From Rhipidocladum racemiflorum (taxonomy: Eukaryota > Streptophyta > Magnoliopsida > Poales > Poaceae), in contig CM070580.1 of NCBI GenBank assembly GCA_036346355.1, forward strand, positions 65,984,854 to 66,048,853: a stretch of DNA of 64,000 nt, in the 5' to 3' direction. Made by a program: the position numbers and the translations under genes. The notes under the pieces were generated by a model. It ran no database searches. It worked only from the letters and a program-made list of their open reading frames with translations, and had not been told where the DNA came from. Shown here piece by piece: positions 34,159 to 43,890 of this stretch. The first letter of the stretch is position 1. The number at the start of each line of letters is the position of its first letter.

Positions 34159-34980
34159 GGCACCATTTTCCATTAATCTTTTAAAATTTTTAAAGTCTCT
34201 TTCCGTGTAATTTCCCTCCAAATCCTATAACATTTGATCTAAATTGTCCTCCTCAAATATATCACGCTCCAACTTATGATCGAGTTCCAGCATGTCTTTG
34301 CATACTAGAGGGGTACCACTTTGTCTCCCCGCTATGATGGATCCAACACGTGTAATTCCTCACGAAGCCACGTCAAATAAAGTGGTCTTCAATTTTAGCT
34401 GAGTTGTTAAATCTCCTAAGATTAGTGCAATCAATGTAAGGACAATATATGAACTTTACACACCTCTTAACCATGTCTTCTTCTGCAATTTTTTAAATTC
34501 CTTAACCCCCTTTGAAATTCAGCACTCATACGGCTTTTCTAATACATCTATTCTTCACGGCCCATCTATAGTTAAACCACAAACAAAAAATTAAGAAAAA
34601 ACTTGAGCGATAGCTAGCTATTTCAAAGACTAAGACATTATTTAATTACCTTCACAAAATAGAGGATGGGTTCTGATATATATAATTTTACCCCTATTAC
34701 CTTCTTCCCTAGTTAAGAGCTTTCAATTCCCTATTTAGGAGACATGCATATTTAATAAAAACATCAAAAATAGTATGACAATACCTAATGCAGTAATTAA
34801 GCTTGCAATACTTTTGACTTCAATGAAATAAAACAAGGGTGGAAGCATTAACAAAGTTGAGGAATTGAATAATCTTAAAGAAAAGTCTATCTATATATTG
34901 ACCAACTAAGTACATACCAATGATAACTTCTAATCTCTAATTAGGTTAGGTCCTAATCTCATTTGAGGATATGTGGTTCG

Positions 34981-35155
34981 GGTAAGTTTCTAAGCTGTTG
35001 TACAACTCCAGAGAAAATTTCGGCAGCATCTCCACGCTGTTCTACAAATACTCATCTCGACAATAGATCAAGAGGGAGTGTATCTGAAGAACACCAAGGA
35101 GATGCTGCCGAAACTTTCTCTGGAGTTGTACAATAGTTTCATTAGGAACTTGCTT
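34981..35155. other. miRNA-like foldback
   Basis: 34997-35034 pairs with 35097-35135: TTGTACAACTCCAGAGAAA-TTTCGGCAGCATCTCC faces its reverse complement with one mismatch, and weaker pairing continues on both sides with a ~15-base loop. It lies 5' of TNP2 in CACTA-1. There is no ORF. The arm core GGAGATGCTGCCGAAA also occurs, with 1-2 changes, in the solo LTRs at ~24173 and ~30768. Confidence 0.6.
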
Positions 35156-35340
35156 GAACCATATATATATATCCTCGAACTATCCAGAAAAAAATGTGGA
35201 TAATTTGAGATCGCTTATTTATAAATATGCTATTTTAGCCTATTTATAAACTAACACCCTTGAATGGGAGACGCATAGGTTACGCAACCTAAACTCTAGC
35301 ATTGATCATATTAATTATAGCAATAATAATGACATATAAC

Positions 35341-35750
35341 ACATTCACCAAATCAAAATTAAATTTAATTCCTAGTGCAAAATTGAAGGGATTTGAAGGA
35401 ATGCTCACCTTTTGAAGAAAACCACAAATGAGGGGAAATCTCCTCAAGCTAGGTTTTCAACTTTAACCTCAAACCACCATCTCCTCGAGGATTTCATAAT
35501 TTCTCACCCATATTGGTTTCAACTATAACACTAATAACAGGTTACACATTCACCAAATCAAAATGGAATTTCTTAATGCAAAATTGAAGGAATTTAAAGG
35601 AATGCTCACCTTTTGAAGAAAACCACAAATGAAGGAAAATCTCCTCAAGCTAGGGCTTCAACTTACCCTCTTAACACACATCCTTAAGGATTTCATATTT
35701 TCTCACCCTAGTCTAAATTTCAACTAGAGTATATTTTGTTTTTTGGAGCG
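35341..35750. repeat. 206-bp tandem duplication
   Basis: CATTCACCAAATCAAAAT begins units at 35342 and 35548. Both share ATGCTCACCTTTTGAAGAAA and CTCCTCAAGCTAGG and differ by scattered substitutions, so the duplication is old. Confidence 0.75.
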
Positions 35751-35814
35751 ACGATGATTTTTTTGCTCTAGAACACCAACAGAGAAGAGTTCATCCTGAG
35801 AGTATATAAAACTT

Positions 35815-36263
35815 ACCGAGGCTCATCACAATCGATTCTTATCTAGAACCAATTGTGATGACACACCCTCATCACAGTTGGTTCTTAGCTAGACCCGACT
35901 ATGATGATGGGGCCCTCATCACAATCGATTCTTAGCTAGAACCGACTGTGATGATACCCCATCACAGTCAGTTCTATTTGAGAACCGATTGTGATGAGGG
36001 TCTGTCTCGGTTCTTATCTAGAATCGATTGCGATGAGACACCCTCATCACAATCGGTTCTTAGCTATAATTGACTGTGATGAGAGAGCCCCTCATCTCAG
36101 TCGGATCTTAACTAGAACCGATTGTAATGAGGGGGTGGAACCGATTGTGATGACTCCCTTTTCAAAATTTACAGATTACATACACATATCACAATTAGTT
36201 TTTTCTCAAAAGTTAGGAACCGACACAGATGGAGCGATTATACTGTGCCATTCTGTAGTAGTG
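35815..36263. repeat. CACTA-1 right end with subterminal repeats
   Basis: At least ten copies of (C/A)TCATCACA(A/G)TC(G/A)(G/A)TTCT in alternating orientations, then the terminus TTCTGTAGTAGTG. These repeats are the expected binding sites for the element's own DNA-binding protein. Confidence 0.85.
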
Positions 36264-37789
36264 AAAAGCCATTGGGTTTCTAAAAATTTACGAAGAGGAC
36301 CTGCGCGTTTTTTCGCGACTTCCTTTGCCGTCAGAGCGCTGGACCAAAATTTGCCTGGCGCGGCATGGTGCGCAATCCCAACCTAGTTAAATTGATTAGT
36401 TGTAGGACATATAAAATTCAGCAGCATGATCGATCTGGCATTTAGATTAATGAATATAGTTGTCCTTTATTTCTGCTATGTTGAATTGAGGTGATGCGTA
36501 CCAGTTTAGAAAAGAGCTGATAAGATCATAAACAACTAGGGTTTGGCATCAAGTAGCATAAGTCAAGGAGGGATTTGGATTGCTGTTCCTGCCTGTTTGG
36601 AATTAATAGGCAGCTATGAAGAGCAATCCATGCTGCATGCATGGCCTGATTTGGCATTGAGCTAGTGGCATCGAATCTTTCGAGACCTCCACTAACTTCC
36701 CACTGCGCTGCTCTGTTAGTGCGTTGCTGTCACTCAGATCCTCATGCATGGCCTGATCAAGTCCATTGCTGATATGCTGCTAACTAATTGCCATTTAAGT
36801 TTGATCTACCTAGGATAAAAATGAAATCAACATCGATCAACTGAGCACCGGTGAATACGTGATGCGGAGAGAGAGAGAGACTCACTTTCACATGCTTGAT
36901 GCATGGGACTCAAAAGAGGCGATGGCTCGCGATATCCACACGCAATCTATATGATCTGGTATTCAAGTGCATGTGTGCGTGGAAAAGTTTCACGATCTGT
37001 CGTCGATCCACAGTGGTGGAGGAGTACAGCAAATTTTATAGTATATATAGTAATAGTGGTATACGAAATTAAAGTTATCCATACGTTAATATTATAAAGC
37101 ATATTATAGTATGAGTGTATGATATTTAATGGCGAAAACCGTATTATAAGAGCTCTTTTACAGTGGATTAAAATCAATATAAGCCGTCTATTCCTTTGAA
37201 TCTAATGGTTGAGATCAATTTAGATCTAGTTATACTACCACTTGTGGTATTGGTAGTAAAATTCAGAAAAGGGTAAAAGGGTAAAAAATTCTATCATATT
37301 ATTTGTCATATACGGTAAAACACGTTCTGTGATCCTAATGAATAGCGGATGAATGGATAAGAAGCTTCTGAAGATCATCAGGTATTTGGTGAAGCCAAAA
37401 CTGTGAACAAATTAGAAAAATTCTAAAATACCTCTGATGAATAGATAGGAAAAACCTAAAATACCCTTGATTTCTACTACCACTATTTACTACATATGTT
37501 ATCCATCGTAAAATTTCTCTATTATAAAGCATAATGGATAAGAAAAAAGATAAAATATGTACCAATAAAGTATTAATTGCATCTAGGAGACCTTGGCAGC
37601 TGTATTTGGGAGTTTTCATCTTTTGAAAATACTTCTGCGCAGGTGAAAGCCACAGAACGGAAACGCGAACGCACTACGCACTAGTATATACTGTATATAT
37701 GAAGTGATACCTGGTATAGACTAGGTATAGCGAAAACCATACCTTGCCATATTGGGTCCTCCACCATTGTCGATACATATATACCAAGC

Positions 37790-37793
<4 letters not shown>
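36264..37793. other. Intergenic DNA, no gene supported
   Basis: 36264-36400 resembles the repeat at 17256-17340 and 21534-21570 (AAAGCCxTxGGTTxTxAxAA-TTACGAAGA). The rest is AT-rich and unassigned. Confidence 0.4.

Positions 37794-37870
<77 letters not shown>
37794..37870. repeat. (TA)n microsatellite at an LTR edge
   Basis: About 37 TA units run directly into the start of the 37871 LTR. Confidence 0.95.
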
Positions 37871-37873
<3 letters not shown>

Positions 37874-40800
37874 CGGGACCGAATTTGCAAATCTGGACCC
37901 TCTGTGTATTCAGCACTAGTCCAGGAACGCGCTAGTGCACACAGTCTCAACATTGGTAAATATCACAATCATACTCAACGAATTAATAAAGTACTTAAAT
38001 AGTTAACCAAACTGGTTGCTTGACCTTATGGTCAAGTTACAAATATCATACACGCAGGCGAAACTTATTAAAAGAGAAATAAGCGGCGGAAAATAAGATA
38101 ACCCGTGGCGCCATCCAGTATACCACAGGCAACTGACTGGGCTCGCTCCCTAGTTAGACGGTTCTTCTGGGAACTCCTCCTCCAAAGCTGGTGTAGACTC
38201 TTCTTCAACTGGTGTTGTATTGCGGCAAGGGTGAGTACTTGGTACTCAGCAAGTCATGCACAGAATGCAGCTAATATACTACATGCATGGCTTAATACAA
38301 AGGAGTGGCTCAAGGTATATTTGCAGTAAAGAGCATTTGACAAGTATCATAAGTAGATTCGAAAGCAGTAGAAACAAGTATAAAATTAATAACTTTTCCA
38401 GGAGTTTAATAAACATCTTTCCCGATTATAATCCACATTTCCATCAACATTATTATTTAACCAAACCCAACCTTTCAAGACCAAGTTATTTTTAAGAAAG
38501 TCTAACCCTTAACTGTAATTCCCGAGCGATGTCCAATACCGCGGACACGGCTATTCGAATAGATTTTACACTCTGCAGAGGTTATGCACTTTACCCACAA
38601 GATACAGTCAAACACCAAAAAGGCGAGTGTCCGTAACAAAGTCTTTCGGAAACTTCTAACAGTACAAGTGGCCCTCTCCGGTGTTTGCATGCTAACCCTT
38701 CCCTTAGCGAAGGCAAAGTTTAGGCCAAACCAGCGTTAGATGGGTACCTGGCCGCAGCCCCGGTACGCTCCCCCGTACAACTACACAAAGGGTGTAGTTG
38801 ACATCCTGAGCTCCCACAGGTACGTTATTAGCAACTTAATCAACCAGGTCCATCCCATTACGGACATGTGGTTGCACGCTTGTCTCAGTTCAAAGGCTTG
38901 CAAGGTTAAGTCCTTAGGGTGACCAGGGCAAGACTACCCGAAGAACCAACACAACGTTCCCGGTGCCACAACTGGCCCACCCGATCATTCTTGCCACATG
39001 CCCCGGTCGAAAACTATTTATCAAACCCCAGTTGATTACCATGCACCACGTGCCATCAACATCACATGATACCTTTCCAAAACAGGTTCAATATATCATT
39101 AAGTCAATATTAACATTTTATTGTCCAAAAATCAAGTCATGAGCACGTAGCAGGTCTAAGCAATATACTACAACGATCTAAATTCCCATGTTGGCAATTT
39201 AGTAATGTCCAACTAGTAATCCACAACTAGGGTGACAAGGGAGTCATGGCACATATATAATTAACCAAGGTGTCATACAACAATTTGGCATTTATCTAAT
39301 TTCCCATAATTAAATAAAATATTTGTCTAATTAAACTAGCATGCAATAGTTTTAAATCGAATTAATTTGAAATTGGGACCAACATGGTCAAATCACAACT
39401 TGCCTTCAAAAAGTACTTGTTCTTGGTCCTGAGTTGGCTCCTGGGTCAACACTTCTCCTTCGAAGCCTTCGGGCACTTCAACGTCTACTCGTAAAGCGTG
39501 CAAATAGCAATAAATAAATAAAACAGTAGACAAAAAATGTCCAAACTTCCAAATAAAGTTCATAAACAGAGAGAGCATAATTTTATGAATTTTTAGAAAC
39601 TGGAATCATCAAATTCGGAGTTCAAATCAAAAGTTATAAGCATTCAAAGTTTAAATAATCAATTAAATAATATTACAGAGAAAAAATTTAGTCCAAAAAT
39701 TAAATAAAATTCATCATTAGGTAGATCTCAATTTTATACAAATTTAGAAATTTGAATAACTCAAATCGGAGTTAAAACGCAAAAGTTATAAACGTTTGAA
39801 GTTTGAATCAAATTTGAAATCAATATTTCGAATTAATAAATCATTTTCTTTTTCGGAAATTCATTTATTGCGTCGGCATGATACGTGTCAGCTCCTGATT
39901 GGTCCACGTCAGCCTTGCTGACGTCAGCACCGGCCGAACCCCACGATGACGTCAGCATGACGTCATCATGCCACGTGGCGCTCTCTGGAGCGGCCACGTC
40001 GGTTCCGGTGCATGGACCCGGTCCGCAGCGCCGCAGTTCGGTCCGCGGCAGTCCACCGGACCGGCGTCAAGAAAGGCGGGCCCGCCTGTCGGCGGCGCTG
40101 GTTCACGCCGTGGGCGTGGGCGACGTGGGCCCTCGACACGCGCGGGCGCGTGTCGAGACACGCATACCACGCGGCGACCACGGCCCGACGCGACGGTCGG
40201 CCTCCCGGCCACGTGGCTAGATCTCGGCCGTTGATTTGAAAATCAACGGCCCAGATTGGATCTGGCTTAACGCCGTAGAAAACTACTCGGCTGATCTGGA
40301 CCGTTCGATCTTGATCGGACGGTCAAGATCCAATCTAAGGATTACAACGCGGCTAACCCTAACAGTTTGATCTAGATCTAACGGCTGAGATCTAACCTAG
40401 CTTGGTGCGGTTTAGGCTACGTGGTACAATCTACGCCGTTGGATCTAAATCCAACGGTTGGAATAGATCTGGGATTAGCACGTGTGATCTCACCGGGGGT
40501 GACGTGGCACGATCTGGACCCTTGGATTTGGATCGGACGGCTGGTGGAGCTCGGTCGACGGCGATGGCTTGCGGCGGAGCGAGGTCACCGGAGACGAGGA
40601 AGGCGACCACGGCGACGGCGTTGCGGGGCTCCTCCGGCGATGTGAAAGGTCCTCACCGACGTGGCTTGACCTCACGGTTCCAGATCTGGGCTCAACGGCG
40701 GCGGAGGACGGCGGCGGAAACTGCGAACGAACGCGGCGGAACGCACGGCCAACTACGGCGAGCGATTGCGGCGCGACCATGGAGGCTTGAGCGGCGTGAG

Positions 40801-41519
40801 CTAGGGCTACGGGTGCGCACGGAAGTCGGCATCACGGCAGTGGCGGCGGCGCATTAAATAGGGCCCTCGGCGTCCGTGAAACGCGCGGAGACCGAGGCCC
40901 ACTCCGTTGAGGCGGCGGAATCCGAGTTGGATTCGGATTGGGCGACGTGGCTCAACATCAGCCGTTGGATCAAGATCCAACAGTGCGAGAGTTTGGGCTC
41001 GGTGCGGCTCGGCGAGTGGTGGCTCGGTCGGACTCGGGCTCGGGTGGCGTGGCTCAATCGTGGCCATTGGATCAAGATCCAGCGGTCCACGCGGTTAGGT
41101 TGGCCGGCGGTTCGACGGCTGGCTGGTCGATCAGTCGACTTCGGACTTCGGGTTCGACCGAACGGCTCGGGTCAGACTCGAGTCTGACTCGGACTCGGGT
41201 CCGGTCGGATGAACAGTAAAACCCACTCGATTTTCCAGCGATTAAATAAACCAATTAATTCCCAGAAATTCATTTAATTCATTAAAAATAGCAAAAGACT
41301 CAGAAAAAATTCTGAAAAATATTTTGGAACATTTTGGACTCAAATAAAATATTTTCAACAAAACTTTATTTGCAAAGTTAAATTCTTTAATTATTTCAAA
41401 AGGGAATAAATTCAAATAAATTCCAAATAAATCCAAATAAATTCCAGAAAATTCCAAAAATTCACCAAAGTGCCAAATCTCACATGAATTTAAGAAAAAC
41501 AAAATTTTGGGGTGTTACA
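37871..41519 (-). mobile_element. 3.65-kb solo LTR, inverted relative to 17351-21528
   Basis: On minus it starts TGTAACACCCCAAAATTTTG and ends ...TTCGGTCCCGACA. It shares the block around CTCTGCAGAG..ATTCGAATAG (~38560) and the end motif GGACTAGTGCTGAATACAC with the 17351 LTR. No target duplication is found: TATCC lies on the right, but the left side is the TA microsatellite, which may have erased it. A GC-rich part (39880-41220) contains incidental frames only. Confidence 0.75.
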
Positions 41520-41738
41520 TATCCTGTTTAGGTATTCAGAGGCAAACATTTTGATTTCTATTGTGGTTTTCGTCTTGGAATGTCATAGATGGATATGGAT
41601 TCAACTACTACTCCATGGCAACAACTTGTGTTATGTCTAGGCCTAGAGAGAATACATTTTTTTTCCGTGCTGTGCTATGTCTGCATTAAACACAGCATTG
41701 TGTTACCTATGCATGCATGCATACATTGTCTCATGGCA
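41520..41738. other. Short unassigned interval
   Basis: No supported feature. Confidence 0.4.
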
Positions 41739-41746
41739 TGAACGGT

Positions 41747-42290
41747 TAGTCCTGCGAATTGGGCTGGGCCTTAGTAGGCCAGCACAAGCATGATCCGATT
41801 TTAGTGGTCCGAAGCACGACCCGGCACGGAAAAAAATGGGTCGGGCCGGCACGGCCCGAATGACGTGCCGGGCCGGGCCTAAAAACCTGGCACGATGGGC
41901 CACCCAGCACGACCCGAATTGAAGCCCGAATCTGTAATTTGTATTTTTCAAGATTTTCTTTTGCTCATATGAATTTATATTCTACATGAAAGTTGTAGAG
42001 AATTTTGAGACACATCTTTTTCATGTAGATAACTTTTCCATTTGAGCACCGTATGAATTTATAAAAAAAATATTTCGTGTGTTGTGTTATCTCAGTGCCG
42101 TGCTCGGCCCGGCCCGGCCCGACAGTAGCCCGGCGTGCCTTTGGGCCGGCTGGGCCTTGATTTTTGCCTTCCGTGCTGGCCCGTCCCGGCACGAAGAAAC
42201 AATCGGGCCGTGCTGGCCCGTTTCATGTAGGCCCGAAGCACGATAGGCTCGGGCCGTGCCGTGCCCGGCACTGCCCTAGTCCCACCTCTA
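41747..42290. mobile_element. Non-autonomous hAT element with GC-rich ends
   Basis: Flanked by the 8-bp duplication TGAACGGT (41739-41746, 42291-42298). Ends read TAGTCCTGCG and, inverted, TAGAGGTGGG. Subterminal GGGCCGGCACGGCCCG-type motifs crowd both sides of an AT-rich centre. There is no ORF. The 8-bp duplication and TAG start fit the hAT superfamily. Confidence 0.85.
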
Positions 42291-42569
42291 TGAACGGTTG
42301 AATGCATGTTATCTAGGATTCTTTTTTATAATCTCAAGGAAAAGAAGTTTTCTTTACCTCATCTTTTGATTATGTTTCTTGCCGGTCCAAATTCAAGCGT
42401 TATTGTAACAAATAAGATATCTCTTATACAAAAACTTGGAGTTTTTTTATTCACATGCTATATATTGCATCGATTCTAGATCGTGAATTTAACTGTTGGT
42501 GTAACTTAGGTCCTTAATAAACTTAAATTTCCCTAGGCCATTTTGTTTATGGAAAGGCTGGCTTTCGTT

Positions 42570-42966
42570 CACTGGCGGAGCTAGTAGTTGTCACGGTTGG
42601 GCCATGGCCCAACCAATGTTTCGGCCCAGTCATTCAGTGATTCAGATTTTCTGCAATGTAGTTTGTCAAAAATAAGTTAAGAAATAGGACGGATGATAGT
42701 CATTTGGATGATTGTCTTGTCATCTTCATTGATCGAGATATGTTCTCCAACGTGGATGAATATGATATAATCGAGACTTTCATAGCCATTAGAAGGCATA
42801 AGTCCGACAAGAAGAAGTAGTACAGTAATATTCTCTGAACTATTGAAAAACCTTATTATTTTCGTATTATGTTTTTGATACATTCTATATTTATAATATG
42901 TTGGCCTGTTACATATTTTTTTTGAAAGTTGGACCAACCTTACCTAAAATTCTAGCTCCGCCACTG
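42570..42966 (+). mobile_element. Internally deleted hAT element (MYM-type zinc-finger family)
   Basis: TIRs CACTGGCGGAGCTAG / CAGTGGCGGAGCTAG are flanked by the 8-bp duplication CTTTCGTT (42562-42569, 42967-42974). Inside, 42677-42820 is open and encodes 47 residues (DDCLVIFIDRDMFSNVDEYD ...) matching the extreme C-terminus of hAT transposases of the zinc finger MYM-type 1 group. So it is a deletion derivative of a coding element. Confidence 0.85.
42677..42820 (+). pseudogene. C-terminal tail of hAT transposase
   Basis: Forty-seven codons, stop TAG at 42818. The conserved LVIFIDRDMF and DIIETF segments belong to the end of the hAT dimerisation domain. The remaining ~700 residues are deleted, so the piece is non-functional. 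Confidence 0.75.
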
Positions 42967-43029
42967 CTTTCGTTAATGCACATAGCACATTACAATCCTT
43001 CATAATCAAAGGTTCTAGAAGCTATTCCT

Positions 43030-43300
43030 AAACAAGATTCCAAGGTTTGAAATTTTGGTTTCGGATCATATTTCTGAGGTGACCGAAATCTAAAATTTCG
43101 GCAAAATTCAGACGTTTTGGACAAATCTCGGACGAAATGCAAAAACAAAAAAAATTCAAAACTAGTTTCTTTTTTCAACTAGGAATTTGAGATTTTGGGC
43201 GAAATCACCAAAATTTTGCCCGAAATGACCAAAATCTCGGTGAAAATTAAATGACCTAAAAATGTTCAAAAACATGTCAAAAATTTTGAAATTTTTTTTG
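43030..43300. repeat. GAAATTTCGG-type dispersed repeat, copy B
   Basis: GACCGAAATCTAAAATTTCGG, GGGCGAAATCACCAAAATTT and related motifs recur in both orientations. Compare 1440-1902 and 47700-47945. Confidence 0.55.
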
Positions 43301-43746
43301 GATGATTGTGATGTATTAGTAATACTCCCATAAAATTTTTAGATGATAATCAAGCCTCAGTAATTTTAAAAGATGGTGATAGTGCTAATGTCATGATAAA
43401 AACATTATGTTTGTTTTGTTTTTGATTTTTGAAATGCTATAAATGATGTTCAAGCATTTGGAAATTTTTCTATATGATCCTATCTATTCTAATGCAATGT
43501 ACCAAATATTTTAACATAAAAGACTGTAAAGTTAGAAATTTCGACAGCATTTTGACTGATTTTCGGATTATGATAGTTACAATTGGCAACAAACAATATA
43601 TATTGTCATGACAAATGAATAAATGATAGTCATGAAATAAAATTAACACATATGACAATTCAACATATATAGCAAGGTGTAAAAGAATATGTTTTAGACC
43701 AAGAGGCATAATTAAAAGGAGTACGAACATGTATAGCATGGACAAC
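43301..43746. other. AT-rich interval
   Basis: No supported gene; possibly the degraded 3' flank of the hAT pseudogene. Confidence 0.4.
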
Positions 43747-43890
43747 TATGCATTGATATACCTACGAGTAGCAGTATGATAATGATGAAAAATGCACCTC
43801 CGCGTTATCGATAATGATCTTGCCACGCTTCCTTTGGTGTTGTTGCTTGTACTCTTCCCAGCTCATGTCCTGTGGCAGCCAAGCGGACTT

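Larger units (their letters stand above)
31265..34400 (-). pseudogene. TNP2-type CACTA transposase, split by a solo LTR
   Basis: On minus, the N-terminal part (34400-34159, e.g. RNYTCWIHHSGE) continues across the LTR at 32595-34158 into AKYHWTDTSSNALLVLLSDML, CPNDCILYRN, FGLSTDGINMFGN, TLQAMIFCTINDFPALGNL and CIDVMHVEKNV. These are classical TNP2 (PF02992) blocks, with the Asp in STDG kept. In-frame stops are at 32014, 31820, 31759 and 31342 (plus coordinates of the codon's low end). Each is explained by a single C-to-T or G-to-A change in an otherwise open frame. TNP2 binds and cuts CACTA ends; this copy cannot make it. Confidence 0.88.
21690..36263 (-). mobile_element. CACTA-1, decayed autonomous-type CACTA element
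   Basis: The right end reads TTCTGTAGTAGTG (the inverted CACTACTACAGAA terminus). 35815-36250 and 21690-21890 both contain many copies of TCATCACAGTCGGTTCT / AGAACCGACTGTGATGA subterminal repeats. Between them, on minus, lie TNP2 and a Ulp1-like peptidase ORF, the usual grass CACTA gene pair. The left CACTA terminus itself is missing. Four solo LTRs with perfect 5-bp duplications are inserted. Removing them leaves about 7.4 kb. Confidence 0.85.

Noticed and set aside
37681..37953. ORFs with long Tyr-Ile repeats (also near 17087-17308)
   Set aside because: They are translations of (TA)n microsatellites on both strands.
40402..40857. Possible host gene of 151 codons
   Set aside because: Lies within the inverted solo LTR and overlaps the palindrome array; no recognisable domain.
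39885..41219. Several 60-150-codon frames in a GC-rich stretch
   Set aside because: Lack of stops follows from GC content inside a solo LTR; frames overlap on both strands and show no domain.
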